A model generated the notes under the pieces. That model did not search any database. It saw only the letters and a program-made list of their open reading frames with translations, and was not told where the DNA came from. A stretch of DNA of 49,997 nt from a virus, in the IMG/VR virus record IMGVR_UViG_3300013094_000078, positions 1 through 49,997 of that record. One strand, given 5' to 3'. The translations under genes were made by a program, and so were the position numbers. Shown piece by piece: positions 30,459 through 43,000 of the stretch. The number at the start of each line of letters is the position of its first letter. Positions within the stretch are counted from its first letter, which is position 1.

Positions 30459-31629
30459 CATCAGCAAAGTTATTCAAATGATTCCTCTCTTTACTCGAGA
30501 AGGCACTCAAAACATTTTGAGTGTAGAACATGCACATCATGTTGTGTCAATGATCAATAAGAAGGATCTTGCTGACCCTAATACAACCTATCAAGATCCA
30601 CAATGTGGTACAGGGCTTATCATGCTGGTGTTGGCAGAAACTCTCATGGACACGCTGGCAACAGCAATCCCCAATGAGCAAGACCGTCTGAATCATATCT
30701 TTACTAATCAATTATTTTTAAGTGACATCGACAGCACACAGTACCGTGTGGCACGTGCTAATATTCTACGTGCTGTTGGGGATAGAACATTTACAGTTAA
30801 TGTAGCACAGGCTGATTGTTTTGCTAATACACGCAGAACTAACTATACAATTAGTTCAATTGATTTTGAAACTACAAACGAATTTGTTCCGCAATACCTA
30901 CAACAATCAAGCAATGTTATTGTTGTAACACGAGCTAACAAACACAGTTACGAAGGTCGTAACATTACAGATATTAATACCTATAGATTTTTAGGACTAG
31001 CACAAAGTCTAGTGCCTATTTGTATTATGTATTTTAAGTCTGGTAAAAAAACAACCACTGTAGACTTTACTGATGGTGAAAGAACTGTTACAATTAATAA
31101 TCCTACGTTCCTACCCGGACGTGACCTAGACGGTTACTTGTATGCTAATGAAGTTTTAAAGTTGGGTTTTAAAGGATACACAGCCAATTACGGTACTATT
31201 AGTCGAGGTGTTACTGTTAATAATCAAGGTCGTGTGCCAGTTATTTTTGGCGCAGGCGAAAAGAACAGCAGATTTGGTGAAATTATTAAAGTAAGTAAAA
31301 AGATTGTATCAGACCGTGATGGATTGGGTAAACATAAACTAGTTGTTAGCAAGAATGGTAATAGAGGTAGAAGAAGTGTTATCAAGTATGCAGGTCCAGA
31401 ATATGCTATAGGATACACAGCATTATGGATTGAAGTTGCAGATCAAAAAGAGTTCGACAAAATTAATGAAATTTGGGAAGCCGAGGCTTGCTATGATAAA
31501 TTAATACGTATCCTGAAAGAAACTAGCCCAGCAAATGGCACTGAATTTTGGAAGTTAGTTCCTAAGATGGAAAATTTAAAGCAGGTCAAGGCAATCTATG
31601 AGCGTTACTACAAATCAAACAATAATTAA
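30445..31629 (+). CDS. N6-methyltransferase-like protein lacking NPPY
   Basis: A 394-residue protein with the SAM-binding motif I YQDPQCGTGLIML (D51 to G57), the acidic LSDIDSTQYRVARANIL and a QADCF motif III, as in gamma-class N6-adenine methyltransferases of type I and IIG systems. At the place of motif IV, usually NPPY/F, it reads VIVVTRANKHSY, so the catalytic motif is missing and the protein may only bind SAM or DNA. The last 150 residues could recognise DNA. It starts inside the helicase gene and its end overlaps the next by 32 bases. Confidence 0.7.
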   Translation: MLYNNISKVIQMIPLFTREGTQNILSVEHAHHVVSMINKKDLADPNTTYQDPQCGTGLIMLVLAETLMDTLATAIPNEQDRLNHIFTNQLFLSDIDSTQYRVARANILRAVGDRTFTVNVAQADCFANTRRTNYTISSIDFETTNEFVPQYLQQSSNVIVVTRANKHSYEGRNITDINTYRFLGLAQSLVPICIMYFKSGKKTTTVDFTDGERTVTINNPTFLPGRDLDGYLYANEVLKLGFKGYTANYGTISRGVTVNNQGRVPVIFGAGEKNSRFGEIIKVSKKIVSDRDGLGKHKLVVSKNGNRGRRSVIKYAGPEYAIGYTALWIEVADQKEFDKINEIWEAEACYDKLIRILKETSPANGTEFWKLVPKMENLKQVKAIYERYYKSNNN

Positions 31630-32764
31630 TTATCACAACTATCTATGCCAACAGTGGGGATATACCCCATCTGATGTAATGAGCACAGGATATGAAGCAT
31701 CAATGCCTAGATTGCGAGCTTTGAGTAAAGAAGTATGGTTAGCCGCAGATGAAGCAGGGCGTCAAGCAATCGAAGATGAAGTATTTGATATCTATCGTAA
31801 CACTAATATCTTACCTATTCATTATTATAATTTAGAAGGGTGTGAACAGCTAATTTATGAATTAGCTAGTAAGAAAAAATCAGTAGAAGGTCACACAATT
31901 AATGTAGGCAATAATGAAGGATTAACGTTGGGTCGTTTCTGGTTTGAAAACATGCAAGATGCGTATACCAGAACTGACAAAGAAGTTAGCCTACGTGGTC
32001 GTTTTAATAACGATGTTAAACTAAAACGTGCAATTAACTTATGTTATAAACATAGAGATGAAGGTAGTGATGCTGTCATTCCTAAGAATCTACGCAGAGC
32101 ATTTGATCTAGTCAGTGGTGGTAGTATTCAAAATTTTAAACCCATGAATGCCCGAGCTATTTGGGAATATATTTGTCCAACATTATTCGGCCGTGTTTTA
32201 GATTTTAGTTCAGGTTATGGCGGTCGTATGATGGGTGCTATGACATCAAACATGCGTTATCATTATACAGGTATTGATCCAAATACTAAAACTTATAATG
32301 GTTTGGTGGCCATGGGTGAACTACTAAATGAATGTAATCAAGGTAGTGGATATGAAATGCATCACTTGCCAAGCGAAGACTTTGTTCCAGAGCCAGGTAG
32401 TTATGACTGTGCTTTTAGTAGTCCACCATATTTCAATTTAGAAACATACAGCGACGAAGATACACAATGTATGAACCGTTGTTCAAACTTGGACGCTTGG
32501 TTCCAATTGTATGTAGAACCTACGCTTAATATGTTGCATACCGCACTAGACAATGGTGCTATCTATGCTGTGAATATTGCAGACTACAAAATGGGTAAAG
32601 ATCAATTTAAGATTGTTGATCAATGGAAAGAGTTGAGCAAAAAAGCTGGCTTTGAATATCAACACACTGTTAAGATGATGCTAAATGTTCGCCCAGGTCT
32701 AGGCAACGGTAAGAAACAAAACGGTTTCAAATATGAAGGAATTTATATCTTCAAAAAGACTTGA
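31598..32764 (+). CDS. DNA methyltransferase with SPPY motif
   Basis: A 388-residue protein with motif I VLDFSSGYGGRMMGA, an acidic YTGIDPN and the catalytic SPPYF (S275 to Y278), the form typical of N4-cytosine methyltransferases, though some N6-adenine enzymes also use it. The N-terminal 180 residues are not recognised and could bind DNA or the partner proteins. It is the last gene of the helicase operon and ends on the groES promoter. It could protect phage DNA from host restriction. Confidence 0.82.
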   Translation: MSVTTNQTIINYHNYLCQQWGYTPSDVMSTGYEASMPRLRALSKEVWLAADEAGRQAIEDEVFDIYRNTNILPIHYYNLEGCEQLIYELASKKKSVEGHTINVGNNEGLTLGRFWFENMQDAYTRTDKEVSLRGRFNNDVKLKRAINLCYKHRDEGSDAVIPKNLRRAFDLVSGGSIQNFKPMNARAIWEYICPTLFGRVLDFSSGYGGRMMGAMTSNMRYHYTGIDPNTKTYNGLVAMGELLNECNQGSGYEMHHLPSEDFVPEPGSYDCAFSSPPYFNLETYSDEDTQCMNRCSNLDAWFQLYVEPTLNMLHTALDNGAIYAVNIADYKMGKDQFKIVDQWKELSKKAGFEYQHTVKMMLNVRPGLGNGKKQNGFKYEGIYIFKKT

Positions 32765-32789
32765 CATAAATATTTTTCTAGTTTACACT
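32761..32789 (+). promoter_or_regulatory. Promoter of groES-groEL, mixed type
   Basis: TTGACA (32761-32766), 17 bases and a weak TACACT (32784-32789). It also contains the late-like CATAAATA at 32765-32772, so chaperonin could be made in both phases. Confidence 0.6.
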
Positions 32790-32854
32790 AGTAGCTTACG
32801 TGCCTAAGAGGGCGAAGGCTAAAACTTTTTATTTGCTTAACAAAGGAGTAAGAA

Positions 32855-34779
<1,925 letters not shown>

Positions 34780-34792
34780 GTTAGTAATAGTT

Positions 34793-34822
34793 AAAATAGC
34801 ACCCTTAGGGTGCTATTTTTTT
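34793..34822 (+). terminator. Terminator after groEL
   Basis: AAAATAGCACCC/GGGTGCTATTTT with a TTA loop and a T run. Nearly the same hairpin arms recur at 47529. Confidence 0.93.
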
Positions 34823-34834
34823 GGCTATGGGTTA

Positions 34835-34842
34835 GATAAATA
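34835..34842 (+). promoter_or_regulatory. T4-late-like octamer GATAAATA before fibre gene
   Basis: One mismatch to TATAAATA, 34 bases before ATG 34877, with GGGGAA between. A late promoter is expected for a fibre gene. Confidence 0.45.
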
Positions 34843-34876
34843 AACATATTAAGCTATTTTTGGGGAATATGGAACC

Positions 34877-37024
34877 ATGGCGAATCAGAATTTTGTAGTC
34901 CATAACGGACTTACAGTAGGTCAAACACAAATTTTCGCTAGTAACGGCGATATTATTTCAAACGGTAATATTACAATATCAGGTAATCTTAATTTAACTG
35001 GTAGTGGCGGTATTACAGTAAATCAAATTTCAGAAGGTAGTTCAGCGGTATCTGTTAATCCAACATTTGTTAATATTGCTGCAAATGGCACCACTGTGGC
35101 TGTTTTTAATAGTACTAGTGAACAAATAAACGGCTATTTGAATGTTTCTGGTAACGTTTTAGGTTCAACAGCAACATTCAATGGCTTAACCGTTAACGGA
35201 AATGAATCAGTAACTGGTTATTTGAATGTTTCTGGTAATATATTAACATTAACAGCTAACGTTGGACAACTTGGTGTAAGTACAAATATTACAGCTGGTG
35301 GTTTCATTAATGCCACTGGTAATATATTAGGGTCTGCTGCTACATTTACTAGCGGTCAATTTAATAGTACAACCAATGCCACTGGTATTAACTCAGGTGC
35401 TGTGCAATTAAATGGCGGTATGAGCGTGGCCAAAGACCTTTGGGTAGCAGGTAATGTTTATGCTGGTAACTTGGTAAGTGTAACAACTCAAGTTTTAACA
35501 ATACAAGATTCGTTATTGTACTTACAAAATTCCAATGTATATCCATATAGCTACAGTATTGGTTTATATGGACATTATATTGGCGGACCGGCTAATACGT
35601 ATGTACACTCTGCAATAACTCGCCAACCAAACGATAGTGCTTGGTGGTTCTTGAGTAACATCGCCGAACCAAATCCAGTTACTGGTAATATTAACGTTTA
35701 TGATGCTAATAGAATTTTAGATACTATTAATACTGGTGCGCATAATGCCACCGGTAATATCACCATACTTAATAATTATAGCCTAAATGTTAATCCTCCA
35801 ACAACACCATTTAGTAATGCTCCTGTTAACGCTACTTGGAATGTAAATAGCTTTGCACAGGTTAATATTCAAAATACTAACTCAGTAGGTGCGCTAGTTA
35901 GTGCTGACTTTATTGCTACGGCACCTAACGGATCAGATGGTTCTAATTATATTGATGTAGGTATTAACGGTAACAACTGGAGCTCAGGTTCTTGGACCAT
36001 GAGTGGAGCCAACGATGGCTACATCTATGTAGATGGTGGCGCACTAACAGTTGGTACCGATAGTTCCGGTAAGGATTTGATGCTACATAGTGGTGGCACA
36101 TTAGCATCTAGTATCAAAGCAAGGATTTATGACTCTGCGGGTAACCTGACTGTATTTGTTCCGTTGAATTTATCAACAAACAGTAACGTAAATGCTACAG
36201 CAAGTTGGATAAATGCTGGTACAGTTAACATAACTGGTAACTTGTTAGCCGCAACTACTACTTTAGGTGCTACTACACTAAACGGTACTGTAACAGTATC
36301 AAGTGGTTTTTTAAACTCAGCTGGTAACGTAGTTGCCACTGGTGGCGTATTTAATGCCTTACAAGTCAATGGTACAGCAACAGCCACTACATTTAGTGGT
36401 AGTGGTGCTAGTTTAACCAGTATTCCAAATAGTGCATTAAATAACTCAACTATCTCAGGTATCTCATTAGGAGGTACACTTGGTACACTAACATTTGGTA
36501 CACATATGACTGGTACAAGTTATAATGGATCAACTGGTGTTACTATTGCTACAGATGCTACTAACGTCAACACACCTGGTACTATTGTAGCACGTGATGG
36601 TAGTGGTAACTTTAGTGCAGGTACTATTACTGCTACTGCAACGCAAGCCAACTACGCTGACTTGGCAGAAAAATATCAAGCAGATGCGGCCTATGAGCCT
36701 GGCACAGTGGTGATGTTTGGCGGTGAACATGAAGTTACCTTAGCAGACAATGAAACAACCCGTATAGCTGGTGTGATTTCTACTAATCCAGCACATTTGA
36801 TGAATGGTCTATTAGAGGGAGAAAATGTTGTAGCACTAGCACTAACAGGTCGTGTACCATGTAAAGTTACAGGTACAATCCGCAAAGGTGATATGCTAAC
36901 ATCATCAGGTAATGGATATGCTCATGCTAATCCAAATCCGGCAATGGGCAGTGTAATCGGTAAAGCTCTTCAAGATCACGATGGACTAGAAGGTGTTATT
37001 GAAGTTGTAGTTGGCCGCTTGTAA
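34877..37024 (+). CDS. Tail fibre protein, 715 aa
   Basis: A 715-residue fibre. It begins MANQNFVVHNGLTVGQTQIF, continues with repeats of the type NGLTVNGNESVTGYLNVSGN (about 60-180), then a domain (about 181-275) with GMSVAKDLWVAGNVYAGNLV and LLYLQNSNVYPYSYSIGLYG that recurs in the 2281-residue fibre, then more repeats. Residues about 591-715 are the C-terminal module YADLAEKYQADAAYEPGTVV...GRVPCKVTGTIRKGDMLTSS...IGKALQ...IEVVVGRL, common at the end of fibres of marine T4-like phages and similar to autoproteolytic chaperone domains. GGGGAA precedes the start. Role: receptor binding or fibre shaft. Confidence 0.88.
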   Translation: MANQNFVVHNGLTVGQTQIFASNGDIISNGNITISGNLNLTGSGGITVNQISEGSSAVSVNPTFVNIAANGTTVAVFNSTSEQINGYLNVSGNVLGSTATFNGLTVNGNESVTGYLNVSGNILTLTANVGQLGVSTNITAGGFINATGNILGSAATFTSGQFNSTTNATGINSGAVQLNGGMSVAKDLWVAGNVYAGNLVSVTTQVLTIQDSLLYLQNSNVYPYSYSIGLYGHYIGGPANTYVHSAITRQPNDSAWWFLSNIAEPNPVTGNINVYDANRILDTINTGAHNATGNITILNNYSLNVNPPTTPFSNAPVNATWNVNSFAQVNIQNTNSVGALVSADFIATAPNGSDGSNYIDVGINGNNWSSGSWTMSGANDGYIYVDGGALTVGTDSSGKDLMLHSGGTLASSIKARIYDSAGNLTVFVPLNLSTNSNVNATASWINAGTVNITGNLLAATTTLGATTLNGTVTVSSGFLNSAGNVVATGGVFNALQVNGTATATTFSGSGASLTSIPNSALNNSTISGISLGGTLGTLTFGTHMTGTSYNGSTGVTIATDATNVNTPGTIVARDGSGNFSAGTITATATQANYADLAEKYQADAAYEPGTVVMFGGEHEVTLADNETTRIAGVISTNPAHLMNGLLEGENVVALALTGRVPCKVTGTIRKGDMLTSSGNGYAHANPNPAMGSVIGKALQDHDGLEGVIEVVVGRL

Positions 37025-37042
37025 AATTCCGCAAGAAAAACT

Positions 37043-37067
37043 TAGGGCCTACGGGCCCTATTTTTTT
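37043..37067 (+). terminator. Terminator between the fibre genes
   Basis: TAGGGCC/GGCCCTA with a TACG loop and seven T. Confidence 0.93.
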
Positions 37068-37075
37068 GATAAATA
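37068..37075 (+). promoter_or_regulatory. T4-late-like octamer GATAAATA before giant fibre gene
   Basis: Directly after the T run of the terminator and 24 bases before ATG 37100, with AAGAGA between. One mismatch to the T4 late consensus. Confidence 0.45.
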
Positions 37076-37099
37076 TACTAAACTTGTAAGAGATAATCG

Positions 37100-40000
37100 A
37101 TGTCATTAACCAGAGCTAAGATACAAAATCTTGATACCACCGTTGAATGGATTGTAGACCCACTTGTTGTATTCAATCAAGCGGCTACACAGGCCAATGT
37201 AGACGTTGGGCTTATTTTTAATAGAGATAACGGCGCTTCCTCTAGAGTGGCACTCTATTGGAATGAAACATCACAAAAAATAACCACAGCCTATACCTCA
37301 AGTAATGGATTAACTAACAGTAACATTGCCATAGTCAGTTACGCAAATATTCAAGTAAACAGCCTATTTGGTAATTTGTCAGGTGGTACAGGCGGTGATA
37401 CTTATATTACTGGTAATTTGTTACCTACAGGTAACCTAATATACAACCTAGGTAGTCCAACAGCTCGTTTTAAAACTGGTTATTTTAGTGCAGGCACCAT
37501 TGACCTAGGTGGTAGTACAATTAGCGTTGATCCTACAAATGGATTCCAGTTTATAGTAGGCGGCACAGGTACTCCTATATATCTAGCATCCAATGGTGCT
37601 ATTTCGGGAACTACTCTTTCTTCATCCGGTACTTTAAACGTAGGTACTAGTGCTATTATAGGTACTACATTAAATGTAGGTACAAACATTACAGCAGGTG
37701 GATACGTAAATGTAACTGGAAATATCTTAAGTACTGGTGCTATTCATAATAGCTTAACAGTGAACGGTAATCAGACTGTTACAGGATATATTAATACTAC
37801 AGGTAATGTCCTAGCCGCAGTGTTTAATGGTGGTCAAGTTAATACCTCTGGATTGATTAACACGGCAGGTAACTTATTAGCGACCTCTGGGGTATTTAAC
37901 GCATTAACTGTTAACGGCAATGAATCAGTGACTGGATACTTGAATGTAACCGGTAACGTCTTAACTGCACAATTAAACGCAGGACAGATCAACACTACAG
38001 GTAATGTGCTAGCAACAGCAGGTGTGTTTAGTGGCTTAACTGTAAATGGCATAATTAATGCAAGCGGCAACATCTTATCAACTGGTGCTACACACAACAC
38101 ACTTACAGTCAACGGTAATGCTACAATTGGTATAATAAGTGTTCCAGGTGTTGTACACACTCTAATAGGTAACATTAACCAATCAGGTGCAGGTACATTA
38201 TTCTACAATACACCTGGTAACCTAATGGCGGCTATTGGTCGTTTTGGTAGTATATCTTCAGATGGCTTTATCAATACCAGTGCTAATATCAGCGCAAGCC
38301 AAGGTATCTTTGCTACTATTAATACCACAGGACTTATTAACAGTTCGGCTAACATCAGTGCAAGCATGTTCAGTGGTGGGCAAATTTATGTAAGTGGCTT
38401 GGTAAATGCTGGTGGTAATGTTTTAGCACAGGCAGCTACATTCAATGGTATGACAGTTAATGGCAATATTGCTATTGGTTCAGTACTAACGCCAGGTGCA
38501 GGTCATACTATTGTAGGTAATGTTACGCAATCAGGTGCAGGTACAGTATTTTTCAATACACCTGGTAACGTTATGGCCAGTGTTGGTCGTTTTGGTAGTA
38601 TATCATCAGATGGCTTTATCAATACCAGTGCTAATATCAGTGCTAGCTTGGGTAATTTTGGTGCAATCAATACCAGTGGTAATATTTTATCAGCTGGTGC
38701 TATTCTTAACAGTTTAACCGTAAATGGTAACCAAAATATTAACAGTGGTTATTTAAATGTACAAGGTAACATCTTAGGACAAACAGGTACCTTTGGGACT
38801 TTAGTAGTTAATGGTACTACTACAGTTAACAACCTAAATTCAACAGGTAATGTACTTGCTCAAGCAGGCGTGTTTAACGGATTAACTGTTAATGGCGCCA
38901 CTACGCAAGCTGGTACATTAACTATAAGTAGTGGATTTATTAACTCAAGCGGTAACATACTTGCCACCGCAGGTACATTCAATGCTCTAACAGTTAATGG
39001 CAATGAGTCAATAACTGGTTATTTAAACGTTGCTGGTAATATTATAGCCACAACAGCCAATGTACTGTATGCTAACGTATCTAGCAACTTAACAGTTGGC
39101 GGATCTGGATTCTTTGCAGGACAATACACTGAAAACAGTAATATTGCTGGTGTATTCTTGGGTAACAGTGGCACTACAGCAACTCCAAGTATTGGTTTCT
39201 TTAATGGTACTCAAGCACAGAATTGGCAAATAGATAATTTCAATAACACTTTCCGTTGGCGTGTAGGGGGTGCATCTCAGATGACTTTAACATCATCCGG
39301 CCTACTAAGTACCACAGCCCTTAATCTATCAGCTAACATTCTAGCACAGGCTGCAACATTTAATGCCTTGACAGTTAACGGTAACGAAATTGTCACAGGA
39401 TATATTAACAGCACAGGCAATGTGTTAGCATCATCACACACTGGCGGTACTGTATTTGTAACGGGCTATATTAACACAGCGGCCAACGTCTTAGCGGCAG
39501 GCGGCATCTTTAATAGTCTACAGGTCAACGGTAACGAAACCGTAATAGGCTACTTGAATGTTACTGGTAACGTCTTAACAGCACAATTAAATGCTGGTCA
39601 GATTAACACAACTGGCAATATTATAGCTCAATCGGCAACATTTAATAGTAGTCAGATAAACGGTAACGAGTCAATAACTGGTTATTTAAATGTCGCTGGT
39701 AATATTTTAGGATCAGCAGGTACATTAAACAGTTTAACAGTTAATGGTACTACTACTCTAGCTGGTACAGTAACAGTATCGAGTGGTTTCCTTAACGTGG
39801 CGGGCAACGTGGTCGCAAGTACAGTCAATGCTACTACTTTAAATGCCACAGGTAACGTCCTAGCTAATACAGTAGCCGCCTGGGGGTTAACCGGTATTGT
39901 ACAAACAGCGGCACAACCTACTATTACCTCAGTAGGTAACTTAACTAGCCTAAGCGTAGCAGGTACTACTAATATATATGCTGTAACCCATGTAAATGAT

Positions 40001-43000
40001 CCTACTAATGCTATTCCATATCAATTGGGCAGCGGTGCGTTCTACGTAGCTGGTGGTATGAGCATAGGTAAGGATGTTTGGGTTGGTGGCAACTTATATG
40101 CTGCAAACCTTATTTCAGAAACTACTACAATTTTACAAGTTAATGATCCGTTATTATATCTATCTAGTAATACCGTATATCCATACAACTATGACATTGG
40201 ATTCTACAGTCACTTTATTGGTGGGCCTGCAAACGTTTATGCACATACTGGTTTGGTACGTAATGATGCAGATGGCGCCTGGTACCTATTCAGTAACGTT
40301 GGCGAACCTAGTAGCGGACAGGTAACTTTTGATGGCAATACTATCTACGATACCCTAATTGCTGGTACAATTAAACCAGGCGTCAACTTAGTTTCTAGTC
40401 TAGGTAATACTATTTCATACTATGGTAATGCCTACATCAATAACATCTACAGCTTAAGTACCTGGGGTACACTACAAACAGCCGCACAACCAAATATTAC
40501 ATCAGTTGGTATATTAACATCATTAGATGTTAGTGGTAACATATTAGCCGCAGGTGGTGTTTATAACTCACTAGCAGTCAATGGTAATCAATCAGTATCT
40601 GGATACTTAAACGTTGTTGGTAATATACTATCAACAGGGGCCACCTATAACGCACTAACTGTAAACGGGTACATAAACAATAACGGTAATATTTCAACTG
40701 CACAGTTAAACGCAGGTCAAATTAATACCACTGGTAATGTCCTAGCTTCTGGTGCTGTATTCACCGTCACTGGTGTTAATGGTGTACTATATGCAAATGG
40801 CACACAGGATACAAGCTCAACTACTACTGGTGCTATTGTAGTACCAACAGGTGGTATTAGTGTTGCTGGTAATGCCTACGTAGGTAAATCATTATATGTT
40901 GGTGGAACAGCAGCATTCAATGAAAACTTAACTAATCCAATGTTTGTTGCTACTCGTAATGGTAGCGCATACGCACAGGCCGCAATATTTAATACCAACC
41001 CAGCTGCTAGTTCTGATTGGCTTGCTTATCCAAGTGATTACCCAGGACAAAGCAATGACCATGGTTGGGTTGACTTAGGTTTCACAGGCACATCATTTAA
41101 CGACAGCAACTACTCAATTACTCGAGCACAAGATGGCTATGTATTTGCATCAGGTGCAAATGCCAGTGTTGGTGGTAACCTAGTACTGGCTACAGACTAC
41201 ACTGGTAGTTATAACGATATTGTATTTGGTGTGGGTAGTTTCTTAAACACATCAGAAGTTGCACGTTTCCACGGCAATATAGGTACCGCCGGTAACTTAT
41301 GGATCAAATACACTACTCAGGCTAGCTCAGTTAATTCTTTAACAGGTGCTCTACGTGTTGATGGTGGTATTGGTGTATTTGGTAATATCACAGCGGGTAG
41401 TTTAACCACTGGTGGTAGTCAGCATACATTCTTTGGTAATGTACAGGTTAACGGTATTGGCTTTGCTCAAATGCCCGCTGGTACACAACTACAACGTCCA
41501 GGTGCACCAGTTGCTGGTATGATACGTTTCAATTTAGATACTAACCAGTTTGAGGGATATTCAAACGTATGGGCAGGCCTGGGTGGTGGCGGTGGTGGCG
41601 GTAGCGCACCAGGAGGTGTAACCACAACAATACAATATAATGCAGGTAGTAGTGCCCTAGGTGGCATTGCCACAATGAACTACATTGTAGCCAACGGTGC
41701 TATTATCATTTCAACTGGCACAAACTCAACTAGCACCACAACAGGCGCACTACAAGTCATTGGCGGTATCGGTGTTACTGCTAACGTAACTGCTGATATT
41801 GTTCATGCATCTAATAACGGTAACGGTACTAACTTCCAAGTTGGTGATGATGCTTGGATTGGTGACATTAATATTGCTAATACGTTTGGTATAAAAGGTC
41901 AGCAAGATGGTACGCAAGGATATGTACGTTTTGGTAGTGTTAATACCAACTCATTAGGTGTTAACGGTTCTGGTCCTTTAAGTTGGGGCGGCGTATTAAA
42001 CATCGGTGGTAACTTATTAGCGGCTACCACTACCTTAGGTGCTACAGCAGTTAACGGTGTACTTAACACATCCGGTAACCTATTAGCTGCCGCAGGTACA
42101 TTCAGTGGCCTAACTGTAAATGGTAACCAAACTATCAGTGGCTATGTAAATGCCGCAGGTAACGTACTAGCAAGTGTGTTTAACGGTGGACAGGTTAACA
42201 CATCAGGTTTAATTAATACCGCTGGTAATGTCTTAGCAAGTCAGGTAAGTGCGGGATCTGTAGTGACTACAGGTGTGGGTAACTTTGGTGGCAACGTACT
42301 AGCTACAGGCGGCATATTTAATGCCTTGACAGTCAACGGTAACGTACAACTAGGCCTAGTGAGTGTGCCAGGTGCTGGCCATAGCATTATTGGTAACGTA
42401 ACACAAAGTGGTGCTGGTACAATATTCTACAACACACCAGGTAATATCTTAGCCGCACAGGGTAGCTTTGGTACTGTTAATGCCACAGGTTTAATCAACA
42501 CCGCAGGTAACGTTATAGCCGCTGTGATCACAGCTAGTCAATTTAATACGGCTGGTAATGTACTGGCCGCAGGTGGTGTGTATAATGCTCTACAGGTCAA
42601 CGGAGCAACTACTCTAGCTGGTACTGTAACAGTATCAAGTGGTTTTGTTAACTCAAGTGGTAATATTCTAGCAACTGCGGGTACATTTAATGCTCTAACA
42701 GTTAACGGAACTGTAACAGCAACTACATTTAGTGGTGCTGGTACTAGTTTAACCGGTACAGCAAGTAGTTTGAGCATTGGTGGAAGTGCAGCTTCTGCGA
42801 CTACAGTAGCAGTTACAACTACATCAGCGGCAGGAAATTATTATTTAACTCTCAATACAACTTCTGGAACAGCACAAACCCAATACAATAACGGTTCTAT
42901 ATATGCTGTTCCAAGCACAGGCGCTTTAGTAGCAACATCATTCTCAGGCGCAGGTACAGGACTAACAGGTACAGCAAGTAGTTTGAGTATTGGTGGTGCC

